Assembly (NCBI GenBank): GCA_019661855.1
Contig: JAIFWM010000030.1
Location: 1-7,836, forward strand
Reading direction: 5' to 3'
DNA length: 7,836 nucleotides
Source: Candidatus Parcubacteria bacterium
Lineage (GTDB): Bacteria; Patescibacteriota; Minisyncoccia; Phycocordibacterales; SBAW01
Below are positions 1 through 6,769 of the stretch, in pieces. Position numbers and translations under genes: made by a program. The notes under the pieces were generated by a model that was not told the DNA's origin, made no database searches, and saw only the letters and a program-made list of their open reading frames with translations. Position 1 is the stretch's first letter. Every line of letters begins with the position of its first letter.

Positions 1-873
1 GAGGGGCTTTCCTTTGCTTGAAGACATCTTTTTACCACCAACTAAAAAGAATTCATACGGCGCATCAAGTGGTACTTCATACTTAAAAACTTCGCGAGCT
101 ATGTGTGCTGCTACGTCACGCGCACCGCCTTTGGTCGAATGATCTTTGCCTGCACCTTCTACTTCGACTCCAACTACGCGCCACTTAGCAGGCCACTCTA
201 CTTTGAAAGGAAACTTTGCCCTGCCTCCAAAGGGCGAGACCTTACCCTCATGCCCGCAGCCTTCGGCCCACTTCACCATTTGCTTCTCACATGTGTATGA
301 CACCATCTCTCCGTCGAAGCCGGTAACTTTGGTGGTACCAACTTTGCCACATTGCTCGCAGATAACAGCGAGCGGATACCAGTCGTCAGGCTTTACTGAA
401 CCGGAAACTTCTTTGTATATGCGGCGAATGTCAGCAGCATGGGTGAGTGCAATGCGAATCATTTCGTCCATTTGGCCCGAGAAATAAAGTTCGCTCACGT
501 TATAAAACTCTGGTTTGAATCCTGCACCAAGAATTACTTGCTTAAACTCTTCGGCAAAATAGTCTGCAAAACTTGCTGCCTTGCCGTCTGGCGAAGGAAT
601 CGTGCGCAAAGGCTTGCCCATGTACTGTTTAAATTCTTGCGGCAAATATTCAGGAAACCCGTCCATCGGGTCCATGTCGTTGAACTCATATTTAAAAACA
701 TTGTCGACACCTTGGTCGGTCAATGCTTCGGAGATAGCAGCATGAATAGCCACGCCGCGCATGGAGCCTATATGCACGCGGCCAGACGGGGTCTTTTCAT
801 CCCTAATGATAATCTTCCCCTTTTTGGCATACGCCTCTTTGGCCTCACCTGCTATTCTGTCTGCCCAAAACAT
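1..873 (-). CDS. lysS: Lysyl-tRNA synthetase, class I (partial, C-terminus beyond window)
   Basis: Charges tRNA-Lys with lysine in the cytoplasm. The reading frame is open from the ATG at 873 to the window edge, giving 291 N-terminal residues; the anticodon-binding C-terminal domain is missing. The Rossmann catalytic domain carries the class I signature HIGS (H34-S37, variant of HIGH) and KMSSSKG (K282-G288). A segment with C172, C175, C195 and C206 looks like the zinc ribbon inserted in this family. The N-terminus MFWADRIAGE and the block EFNDMDP (63-69) fit LysRS of the archaeal/spirochaete class I type, not the usual bacterial class II LysRS. The start is chosen because it gives the family N-terminus and no upstream ATG fits. 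There is no clear Shine-Dalgarno sequence; a TATACT -10 element ends 7 bases before the ATG, so the mRNA may be leaderless. The gene is divergent from the small gene at 990-1196. Confidence 0.95.
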   Translation of the reverse strand, partial: MFWADRIAGEAKEAYAKKGKIIIRDEKTPSGRVHIGSMRGVAIHAAISEALTDQGVDNVFKYEFNDMDPMDGFPEYLPQEFKQYMGKPLRTIPSPDGKAASFADYFAEEFKQVILGAGFKPEFYNVSELYFSGQMDEMIRIALTHAADIRRIYKEVSGSVKPDDWYPLAVICEQCGKVGTTKVTGFDGEMVSYTCEKQMVKWAEGCGHEGKVSPFGGRAKFPFKVEWPAKWRVVGVEVEGAGKDHSTKGGARDVAAHIAREVFKYEVPLDAPYEFFLVGGKKMSSSKGKPL

Positions 874-880
874 AATCCCG

Positions 881-909
881 AGTATAGCAGAGAAATGCTA
901 TACCCAAAT
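881..909 (-). promoter_or_regulatory. Probable lysS promoter, close to the start codon
   Basis: Reading the minus strand, TATACT (886 to 881) is a good -10 hexamer. The -35 is weak: TTTGGG or ATTTGG around 903-909 at a spacing of 16-17 bases. Only 7 bases separate the -10 from the ATG, so transcription would start at or next to the A of the start codon. The element lies inside the inverted repeat 882-903. Confidence 0.5.
882..903. repeat. Perfect 8-bp inverted repeat, operator-like
   Basis: The arms GTATAGCA (882-889) and TGCTATAC (896-903) are exact reverse complements separated by the 6 bases GAGAAA. The repeat covers most of the predicted lysS -10 element and its spacer, the usual place for a repressor operator. 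It lies upstream of the lysS start, so it is not a terminator of lysS. If transcribed it could also form a hairpin, but no T-tract follows on either strand. No regulator gene is visible in the window. Confidence 0.5.
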
Positions 910-915
910 ACCAAA

Positions 916-948
916 TTGACAAATCCTAGATTCGAATGAAAATACACT
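916..948 (+). promoter_or_regulatory. Candidate promoter for the small gene at 990-1196
   Basis: A perfect TTGACA (-35) lies at 916-921. The -10 is uncertain: GAAAAT at 938-943 has a 16-base spacer and TACACT at 943-948 a 21-base spacer. The TTGACA sits in ACCAAATTGACAAA (910-923), nearly identical to the sequence upstream of the second small gene at 6798-6812. A start near 950 would leave a leader of about 35-40 bases containing the Shine-Dalgarno sequence. Confidence 0.4.
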
Positions 949-977
949 CATAAGCACTTTTTTGTAACGTAACCAGC

Positions 978-985
978 AGAGGTGG
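978..985 (+). promoter_or_regulatory. Shine-Dalgarno site of the small gene at 990
   Basis: AGAGGTGG; the AGAGG core ends 7 bases before the ATG at 990. This decides the start and supports translation on the plus strand. Most neighbouring minus-strand genes have no such site. Confidence 0.6.
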
Positions 986-989
986 AAGT

Positions 990-1196
990 ATGCATAAGGA
1001 GTTGTCTGACATCGTCCCTGTAACCGGAGGCGCGAGGCTAGCCAGTGCAGCTATTAGTGCCATGTCGAGTAAACTCCGCGAAGAACTCATCAAGGACGGA
1101 GTAAAATCCGACACTATCCAAGAGTCGACCGTGACTATTGGAAACGAGATCATCGTCAGGTGCGTCGGCTACTCCTACGCCAACGGGCCGGTCTGA
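990..1196 (+). CDS. Small protein of unrecognised family (68 aa), divergent from lysS
   Basis: The family is not recognised and no function is assigned. The protein begins MHKELSDIVPVTGG, continues with an alanine/serine-rich probable helix (about 15-35: RLASAAISAMSSKLREELIK) and ends in an alternating hydrophobic stretch that may form a beta hairpin (about 45-64: ESTVTIGNEIIVRCVGYSY). There is no signal peptide, membrane segment or metal-binding motif; one cysteine (C58) is present. Support for a real gene: an AGAGG Shine-Dalgarno site with 7-base spacing, an upstream TTGACA, a TGA stop and a strong terminator 26 bases after the stop. It stands alone between lysS (divergent) and greA (convergent) on the opposite strand to all housekeeping genes. 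The minus-strand frames over this region lack start signals. The alternative is a non-coding transcript of about 290 bases that happens to be open. Confidence 0.6.
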   Translation: MHKELSDIVPVTGGARLASAAISAMSSKLREELIKDGVKSDTIQESTVTIGNEIIVRCVGYSYANGPV

Positions 1197-1222
1197 CATT
1201 TCCATACACGTTCGCGTAAATT

Positions 1223-1245
1223 CCCCGGCCTGTGGCCGGGGTTTT
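1223..1245 (+). terminator. Rho-independent terminator between the small gene and greA
   Basis: An 8-bp perfect GC stem, CCCCGGCC (1223-1230) and GGCCGGGG (1234-1241), encloses a TGT loop and is followed by TTTT. The T-tract fits termination of the plus-strand small gene. Read from the minus strand it lies just past the greA stop but is followed only by AATTT, so it may also work weakly for greA. Confidence 0.85.
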
Positions 1246-1248
1246 AAC

Positions 1249-1710
1249 TTACTCAACTTTGAGAATTTTGTATTTTTGAATTCCTTTAGGAGTATGGAAC
1301 GAAAATTCTTCCCCTTTCTTTTTACCCATCAGAGCATTGCCAAGTGGTGAGTGGTACGAAATTTTGCCGGTAAAGAGGTCTGCCTCTTCAGCACCAACAA
1401 TGTGGTAGGTATGTTTGTCATCACCACCAATTTTTTGTACCGAGACGGTCGAACCCATACCAACGGTGTCAGTCTTGTGACCGCGCACGATTTTTGCATT
1501 CTTTAAAATGGCTTCGAGCTTTTGGATGCGCTCCTCAACTGCACCCTGCATCTCACGAGCCTCTTGATACTCAGCATTTTCTGAAAGGTCACCGAGCGAG
1601 CGTGCATATTCAAGCTGCTCCGCAACTTCCCTGCGGCGGGTGGTGCGAAGTTCATCGAGTTCCTTTGTTAAATCTTCAAATTTTTCTTGCGAAATTAGTT
1701 CTTCAGGCAT
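1249..1710 (-). CDS. greA: Transcription elongation factor GreA
   Basis: Rescues backtracked RNA polymerase by stimulating cleavage of the extruded RNA 3' end. The protein has 153 residues, close to the usual 155-160. The N-terminal coiled coil (about 5-75) carries the tip signature GDLSENAEY with the catalytic acidic residues D41 and E44; the C-terminal FKBP-like domain follows (about 80-153) with the conserved LMGKKKGEE and the ending HTPKGIQKYKILKVE. The frame stays open upstream to an ATG at 1908, but those 66 extra residues overlap the end of mrdA and do not resemble GreA, so the ATG at 1710 is chosen. There is no Shine-Dalgarno site. A TTGACA/TACACT promoter lies in the 44-base gap after mrdA, so greA can be transcribed independently of the shape cluster. 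Confidence 0.95.
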   Translation of the reverse strand: MPEELISQEKFEDLTKELDELRTTRRREVAEQLEYARSLGDLSENAEYQEAREMQGAVEERIQKLEAILKNAKIVRGHKTDTVGMGSTVSVQKIGGDDKHTYHIVGAEEADLFTGKISYHSPLGNALMGKKKGEEFSFHTPKGIQKYKILKVE

Positions 1711-1721
1711 ATTGAGCTGTA

Positions 1722-1749
1722 AGTGTATAGGAATTGGCTTTTCTGTCAA
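1722..1749 (-). promoter_or_regulatory. Probable greA promoter with a very short leader
   Basis: On the minus strand a perfect TTGACA (1749 to 1744) is followed after 16 bases by TACACT (1727 to 1722). The -10 ends 11 bases before the greA ATG, so the leader would be only about 4-5 bases and contains no Shine-Dalgarno site. The promoter occupies the short gap between the mrdA stop and the greA start. Confidence 0.6.
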
Positions 1750-1754
1750 CCGCT

Positions 1755-3434
1755 CTATTGAAAATACTCTGGCGCGTGGATATTCATCCAATCCATGAAC
1801 GCCCGCATCGCTGCAGGAGCACCCATTAAGGTGCCTGCGGGAGCCTTTTCTAATACCACCGCAAATGCATAGCGCGGATGCTCGTAGGGGAAAAATCCAA
1901 CGATCCACGAGTTCATAAATTGATTGTGCGTACCAAGCTGCGCGGTACCGGTTTTACCACCGGCATGCACATACGGCACGTTGATAGCAATCGCTGTTCC
2001 TTCTTCAACCGAGAGTTCCATACCATCACGAACTACCTGAAGCGTGTGATCAGTAAAAGGAAGTTTGGTTCCTTCTGGTGTTGAACTCGCTAGTAACTGT
2101 GGCGTAAGCAACGTTCCCCCATTTGCTATTGCTGCAATCGCCCGCACTTCCTGCAGTGGGGTGATTTGCACGCCATACTGCCCGATAGCGGTGTGGTACG
2201 TGTCACCAATGCGCCAAATGTCGCCATCAAAGTTTTGCTCCTTCCACTGCGGTGTAGGAATCGTTCCCTCTTTTTCTTTAAAGCCAAACAACCCCGTCTC
2301 TGCACCCAAACCAAATATCCTAAAATACTGATCAAGTTTGGAGATACCTAAACCCAACTGATCTTTAAATCCGCCTCCCACTTCATAAAAATAAACGTCC
2401 GACGAAACAGCAATAGCATGCCGCATGTCTACGTATCCATGTGCTTTCCAGTCCTTAAAGATAGACGGATTAGACGGGTCATAAGGGTTCGGGAGCGAGA
2501 TAGAGCCGGTACTTAAAATTTGTTTATTTTCATCAATCACTCCTTCGGTCAGTGCTGCAGTTGCAACAAATGGCTTCACAATTGAACCAGGCGTATAGAG
2601 TCCACTAATGGCGCGATTTAAGAACGGCTGCCTCGTGTCATGCTGATATGCCTCAAGTGCTTCGCTATTACCCTCGGACAATGCTTGGGGAGAATATTCA
2701 GGAAAACTCGTTATAGCCAACAGCTCACCTGTTTGAACATCCATAATAATTCCTGCTCCACCTTGAAACTTTGAGTCAGTTGCACGCGTGGCGATAGCAT
2801 CATAGAGCGCACCGGTAACTTTACTATCAAGCGAGAGTTCGAGCTTTTCTCCTGCAACTGGCGGACGCACCTGCGCTTGCGAAATGACATCACCTTTTGC
2901 GTTTGTCTCGGTTAAATTCATGCCGTTTTGTCCGGAAAGTTGGGAGTCATAGGCACGCTCCACACCGTCGGTACCAATAAATGAATCACGAAAATAATTT
3001 CCCGAAGAGTCTTTAGCGGGCGCTTTAGCGTAGCCAAGCACGTGGGCTAACCCACGCGCAGTGGTAGTGCTGTAGACACGCTGTGCAAAGTCATCGGACA
3101 CAGACTGTCGTTCGTTACCAGCAAGTATCACGTCATTGCGATCAACTATGAGTCCGCGATCAGCAAAAATAACTTGTTCACTGAGTTGGTTTTCTCGTGC
3201 TTGAGTTGCATACACATCACCCTCAGATATTTGAAGTGTGCTTGCGCGTGCCACAAACGCTAAAAAAACACCAATAAGTATGACACCGGTCAAGACAAAC
3301 GAGCGACGACCAATAGGGTCAACGATGCGACCCTCAAACTGGTCGCGATCAAATGCAGGCAAATTTTCAGAATCGATCAAGATCTCATCGGGATGTATCT
3401 CGACTTGCTTCCTCTTTTTCCTTCGCCACAACAT
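1755..3434 (-). CDS. mrdA: Penicillin-binding protein 2, elongasome transpeptidase
   Basis: A class B penicillin-binding protein that cross-links peptidoglycan during side-wall elongation. The protein has 559 residues, somewhat shorter than E. coli PBP2 (633). A basic cytoplasmic N-terminus is followed by one membrane anchor (about 45-62). The periplasmic dimerisation domain carries DRGLIVDRN (92-100). In the transpeptidase domain all three catalytic motifs are intact: S284-I-V-K287 within TPGSIVK, S344-S345-D346 (the SSD form typical of PBP2), and K494-T-G-T497. It starts 2 bases after the mreD stop with no Shine-Dalgarno site, so it is probably translationally coupled. It is the last gene of the proS-mreBCD-mrdA cluster; the SEDS glycosyltransferase gene rodA, its usual partner, is not next to it. 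A TACACT hexamer 6 bases before its ATG might be an internal -10, but its -35 (TTGTTT) is poor. Confidence 0.93.
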   Translation of the reverse strand: MLWRRKKRKQVEIHPDEILIDSENLPAFDRDQFEGRIVDPIGRRSFVLTGVILIGVFLAFVARASTLQISEGDVYATQARENQLSEQVIFADRGLIVDRNDVILAGNERQSVSDDFAQRVYSTTTARGLAHVLGYAKAPAKDSSGNYFRDSFIGTDGVERAYDSQLSGQNGMNLTETNAKGDVISQAQVRPPVAGEKLELSLDSKVTGALYDAIATRATDSKFQGGAGIIMDVQTGELLAITSFPEYSPQALSEGNSEALEAYQHDTRQPFLNRAISGLYTPGSIVKPFVATAALTEGVIDENKQILSTGSISLPNPYDPSNPSIFKDWKAHGYVDMRHAIAVSSDVYFYEVGGGFKDQLGLGISKLDQYFRIFGLGAETGLFGFKEKEGTIPTPQWKEQNFDGDIWRIGDTYHTAIGQYGVQITPLQEVRAIAAIANGGTLLTPQLLASSTPEGTKLPFTDHTLQVVRDGMELSVEEGTAIAINVPYVHAGGKTGTAQLGTHNQFMNSWIVGFFPYEHPRYAFAVVLEKAPAGTLMGAPAAMRAFMDWMNIHAPEYFQ

Positions 3435-3436
3435 TT

Positions 3437-3727
3437 CTAGAGTGTATCTGGAAGACTCTTGTTAAACAAATATTTTGCTCCCAAATAACGCCCCACAACA
3501 CCCAAAAGCGCCACCAGGGTAAAGGGAAAGAACATAAATGGAGCGTTCATAGGAGCTCCGTAGGCAATATCAAACAAGAGCCCCACGCTAATAGCAAAGA
3601 TCCAACGCCCCGAAAGGGAGCTCAGCAAAATGCCCGCAACCGAGAGTGGCCAAAACGGTAAAAGAAAACCTGCAGCTGCAGTTGCAAACGAACACGCCAA
3701 GACCCATTTGATTGTTACATTACTCAT
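3437..3727 (-). CDS. mreD: Short MreD-like rod-shape membrane protein (96 aa)
   Basis: Assigned mainly by position between mreC and mrdA, with a hydrophobic profile. MreD is an integral membrane partner of MreC in the elongasome. This protein has only 96 residues against about 160 in E. coli, with three to four probable membrane segments (about 6-22, 27-42, 43-57 and 64-84). The segment GLLFDIAYGAP (49-59) resembles the conserved core of MreD; the lost length would correspond to one or two helices. Its ATG overlaps the mreC stop as ATGAGTAA (8 bases), implying translational coupling, and it ends 2 bases before mrdA. The frame is intact and there is no trace of MreD sequence beyond it, so this looks like a naturally small version and not a frameshift. 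It could be an unrelated small membrane protein that took the MreD position. Confidence 0.7.
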   Translation of the reverse strand: MSNVTIKWVLACSFATAAAGFLLPFWPLSVAGILLSSLSGRWIFAISVGLLFDIAYGAPMNAPFMFFPFTLVALLGVVGRYLGAKYLFNKSLPDTL

Positions 3728-4469
3728 GTGCGGTAATAGGACCCTTCCATACCTCTACATACAACAACTCAAATGGATTTGCTGCAATGTGCATATATAC
3801 TGTTTGAAACGACTCACTTTCATGATCTACATACGAAACTTGTGCCGTGAGTCCACCTGCAATGCCAGGAAATAAAATCGGATCGCCTATTACTACATGT
3901 GTACCAACCGGCACTTCGCCTTTAAGCGACCCTCCACCCTGCCCCTCGACTGAAATAGGAATTTTGCCTGCGATAATCCCTTGATATGAGGCACCGGGTG
4001 CAGAAAAGAGCGTCACTTTAGAAGTTGAGTCATAACTTTCGGTCACTGAGCCGATGAGCGTGGTTCCTCCTGCCGAAACCAAGTCCCCCACTGCCACGCC
4101 CTGGCGCAAACCAGCATCAATAATGTATGTGTCGTAGGGTACGCCCGGTGGACGCATGAGTACCGCAGCAAGAATGGTGTTTATGTGCGTGTCGCGACCC
4201 AAACGACGTTTGAGATCAATATTTTCGGCGTACAACACATCGCGGTCAGCTACTTTAGCTTCGAGTGTCGCAACTTGAGCACGCAGTTGAGTTACCTCAC
4301 CTTGTTGAAAGACAGAACGAATTTTAAGCATCGGCTCAGCTACTAAGTAAAAAATTCCTGCCGCTTGCGTACGCCATATGCCGACTACAATCAAAATAAT
4401 AAGGAGCAGGAGGCCTATAAAAGTTGTGCCCCAAGGAAAAGACTTTCGGTTGCGATTAGAGGAAATCAT
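3720..4469 (-). CDS. mreC: Rod shape-determining protein MreC
   Basis: A periplasmic scaffold that links the MreB filament to the PBP2/RodA synthase. From the ATG at 4469 the protein has 249 residues: a basic cytoplasmic tail (SSNRNRK), one membrane segment (about 14-31), a coiled coil that drives dimerisation (about 57-92, rich in LRAQVATLEAKV-type heptads) and the beta-rich MreC domain (about 100-245) with RPPGVPYDTYIIDAGLRQGV, the family's standard entry. A TTG at 4481 in the same frame is an alternative start; the ATG is preferred because it reduces the overlap with mreB to 14 bases. No strong Shine-Dalgarno site is seen, so coupling to mreB is likely. Length is slightly below the E. coli protein (367), mostly through a missing C-terminal extension. 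Confidence 0.9.
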   Translation of the reverse strand: MISSNRNRKSFPWGTTFIGLLLLIILIVVGIWRTQAAGIFYLVAEPMLKIRSVFQQGEVTQLRAQVATLEAKVADRDVLYAENIDLKRRLGRDTHINTILAAVLMRPPGVPYDTYIIDAGLRQGVAVGDLVSAGGTTLIGSVTESYDSTSKVTLFSAPGASYQGIIAGKIPISVEGQGGGSLKGEVPVGTHVVIGDPILFPGIAGGLTAQVSYVDHESESFQTVYMHIAANPFELLYVEVWKGPITAHE

Positions 4470-5511
4470 CTTCGTGATCAAGAAACATGTCTCGATGCTG
4501 CTCTAAATTTTCAAGCATCACCCCAGTACCTCGAGCCACCGCGGTTAACGGGTCATCTGCCACTACCACAGGAACTTTGAGCCACTCGGAAAGGAGTACA
4601 TCAAGACCTTTAAGCAATGCGCCTCCGCCGGTAAGCGAAACACCCTGACGCATAATGTCTGAAAGAATTTCAGGTGGGGTAGTTTCGAGCACTTCGCGCA
4701 CCGACTCGATGAGTGTATCTATAGATTGCGAAATCGCTTCGCGAATATCAGAGTCAGTAATAACTATTTCGCGCGGGAGGCCAGTAATAAGGTCTCGTCC
4801 GCGCACCACCGCCTCCAAGTGTGAGCCACCCTCAACCACAGAGCCAATAGCAATCTTTACGCTTTCAGCAGTTTTTTCTCCTATTAAAATTTTGAATTCT
4901 GAGCGTACGTGCGCGATGATGTCGTTGTTTAACTTGTCGCCGGCGACACGCAAGTTTTTGGAGCGCACAATACCACCGAGCGAAATAACCGCTATGTCGG
5001 TGTTGCCGCCGCCAATGTCTACTAACATCGAACCCTGGGCTTCACGAATAGGAAGGCGAATGCCCAGGGCGGCGGCAATAGGTTCCTCAACAATATGCAC
5101 CTCCCGTGCGCCAGCGTTTTGCGCCGCATCTATAACTGCACGCATCTCAACATTGGTAATGCCCGAGGGTACGCCAATGACCGCGCGGGGCCCGAGCATC
5201 TTTTGAGAAAGCCCTTGGGCACGGTTAATAAGATACGCGAGCATCTCTTCAGTTGCTTCGAAGTCAGACACCACTCCCTCAACGAGCGGACGCAATGCAA
5301 GTAAGTGCCCTGGCGTACGACCCAACATTTCTTTAGCGGCCATACCTACCGCGACCACTTGGCCGGTCTTTTGGTTAACTGCCACCACCGATGGTTCGTT
5401 AACAACAATGCCTTTGCCGCGCAAATAGACCAAAGTATTGGCCGTGCCTAAATCAATCCCGACGTCGTTAGAGACCAGCGGGAGTAAGCGATTTTTTATT
5501 ATTTCAAGCAT
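4456..5511 (-). CDS. mreB: Rod shape-determining actin homologue MreB
   Basis: An ATP-binding actin-like protein that polymerises on the inner membrane face and directs the elongasome. At 351 residues it matches the usual length (347 in E. coli). All actin-fold motifs are visible: phosphate-1 DLGTANT (20-26), VEEPIAAALG (141-150), phosphate-2 DIGGGNTD (165-172) and the adenosine motif TGGGALL (294-300). The hydrophobic, basic N-terminus (MLEIIKNRLLPLV) may serve as a membrane-binding amphipathic helix. The ATG overlaps the proS stop as ATGCTTGA (8 bases) and has no Shine-Dalgarno site, so translation is probably coupled to proS. The C-terminus has a short acidic tail (LDHEDDFL). Confidence 0.97.
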   Translation of the reverse strand: MLEIIKNRLLPLVSNDVGIDLGTANTLVYLRGKGIVVNEPSVVAVNQKTGQVVAVGMAAKEMLGRTPGHLLALRPLVEGVVSDFEATEEMLAYLINRAQGLSQKMLGPRAVIGVPSGITNVEMRAVIDAAQNAGAREVHIVEEPIAAALGIRLPIREAQGSMLVDIGGGNTDIAVISLGGIVRSKNLRVAGDKLNNDIIAHVRSEFKILIGEKTAESVKIAIGSVVEGGSHLEAVVRGRDLITGLPREIVITDSDIREAISQSIDTLIESVREVLETTPPEILSDIMRQGVSLTGGGALLKGLDVLLSEWLKVPVVVADDPLTAVARGTGVMLENLEQHRDMFLDHEDDFL

Positions 5512-6760
5512 GCGTTAGGTACGATATGAGTTCTGAAAGACTCTTGTGTGACGTGGTGCCACTTTGGCGATCCACGCACTCGAACTTGCCCTCGGTTAAA
5601 GTTTTTTGCGAAACCACTACACGCTGGGGGATGCCAATAAGGTCACTGTCTGCAAATTTTTCGCCCGCGCGTACATCGCGGTCATCGAAAAGCACTTCTA
5701 CCCCGTTACCTGTTAATTCGCGATACAGTTCTTCGGCCTCAGTCTTTACCTCATCCTCAGTGCCGAGTTGCACCAAATGCACGCGAAAAGGTGCTACTGC
5801 TTCAGGCCATACCAAGCCTTTGTCGTCTGCAAATATTTCGACGAGTACACCCATGAGTCGTGTTATGCCGAGCCCATAAGAACCCAGATGTACGGGCATC
5901 TCCTCCCCTGCCTCGTTTTTGTAGTAAAGGCCCAATTGCTCGGATTTGATACCTGCAAAGTCAAAAATATTTCCGACTTCAATCGCTTTAACTTCTCTCA
6001 ATTCCTCTTTTTTAACACCTAGTTCTTCATAGACAACTGGCTCATCATAGACTTCTTTATTAACTGCTACTTTTTTAGCATCGTGAACATAAATAGTATC
6101 TTCGCCCACATCAGATATCGTCTGAAATTCATGACTAAACTTTGTAAAAGCCCCACCCGATGCAAATGTCAAAAATGTGCGATCTCCCAACCCAACGCGA
6201 TCAAAAACTCTTATATACGCATCAATTACTGAACCATAAATTTTCTTATGTGCCTCTTCATCTGTTGTGTACGAGTACATATCCTTCATGACAAACTCGC
6301 GACCACGCATAATACCGCTCTTGGCGCGCAACTCATTGCGCAATTTTGTTTGAAATTGATACACGTATTGAGGTAAGTCGCGATAGCTTGAGAGGTATTG
6401 CTTCATCATCTCGGTAATAGGCTCTTCGTGTGACCAACCAAAACCAACCTCCCCACCACTCTTTAGTTCGGATTTAAACCAGACATCAACTTTTTCGTCG
6501 TCCCAACGGTCGGTCTTTTTCCACACATCAGGATTTTGCAAACCAGTCATTATCATTTCCTGACCTCCAACTGCATTCATCTCCTCACGAACAATGTTTT
6601 TGATCTTTTCTAAAACTCGAAAACCCAAAGGTAAATAGGCATACACCCCCGCCATTTCTTTATATACGTATCCAGCACGGATTAGGAGTTGAGCATTTTT
6701 AGCAACCTCATCTTTTGGGGCTTCCCTGCGCGTCTTGGTAAAAAGCTGTGATTGCCGCAT
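5504..6760 (-). CDS. proS: Prolyl-tRNA synthetase, short form without editing domain
   Basis: A class II synthetase that charges tRNA-Pro in the cytoplasm. It has 418 residues against about 570 for the common bacterial form. Visible in order: N-terminal MRQSQLFTKT, motif 1 region (about 45-72), the substrate loop SHEEPITE (110-117), motif 2 starting at R141 (RNELRAKSGIMRGREF), motif 3 SYGLGITRLMG (294-304) and the anticodon-binding domain (about 322-418). Between DTIYVHDAKKVAVN (221-234) and GNIFDFAG (263-270) only about 30 residues occupy the place where the roughly 180-residue INS domain, which hydrolyses Ala-tRNA-Pro, normally sits. This reduced form is known in alphaproteobacteria and CPR lineages. 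GAGG lies 5 bases before the ATG. It is the first gene of the cluster and overlaps mreB by 8 bases. Confidence 0.95.
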   Translation of the reverse strand: MRQSQLFTKTRREAPKDEVAKNAQLLIRAGYVYKEMAGVYAYLPLGFRVLEKIKNIVREEMNAVGGQEMIMTGLQNPDVWKKTDRWDDEKVDVWFKSELKSGGEVGFGWSHEEPITEMMKQYLSSYRDLPQYVYQFQTKLRNELRAKSGIMRGREFVMKDMYSYTTDEEAHKKIYGSVIDAYIRVFDRVGLGDRTFLTFASGGAFTKFSHEFQTISDVGEDTIYVHDAKKVAVNKEVYDEPVVYEELGVKKEELREVKAIEVGNIFDFAGIKSEQLGLYYKNEAGEEMPVHLGSYGLGITRLMGVLVEIFADDKGLVWPEAVAPFRVHLVQLGTEDEVKTEAEELYRELTGNGVEVLFDDRDVRAGEKFADSDLIGIPQRVVVSQKTLTEGKFECVDRQSGTTSHKSLSELISYLTHA

Positions 6761-6769
6761 TAGAGCCTC

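Noticed and set aside
439..939. 166-codon plus-strand open frame opposite lysS
   Set aside because: It is antisense to the clearly recognised class I lysS, which is open over the whole region; the translated sequence resembles nothing.
874..989. T-box or other riboswitch upstream of lysS (and likewise proS)
   Set aside because: The predicted promoters leave almost no leader, and no specifier stem, T-box sequence or terminator/antiterminator pair is visible.
926..1256. Two minus-strand open frames opposite the small gene at 990
   Set aside because: They overlap the plus-strand gene and lack start signals; one runs across the terminator hairpin into the greA stop. No protein family is visible.
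1711..1908. N-terminal extension of the greA frame back to an ATG at 1908
   Set aside because: The 66 extra residues lie over the mrdA C-terminus in another frame and do not resemble GreA. The ATG at 1710 gives the normal length and puts the catalytic D41/E44 at their usual positions.
3440..3468. Internal promoter TTGTTT-N17-TACACT for mrdA at the end of mreD
   Set aside because: The -35 matches consensus at only three of six positions and the sequence is coding for mreD. It was judged too weak to list as a feature.
4655..5206. 183-codon plus-strand open frame within mreB
   Set aside because: It lies entirely antisense to the strongly conserved mreB. Its serine/arginine/threonine-rich composition is typical of a reverse-strand shadow.
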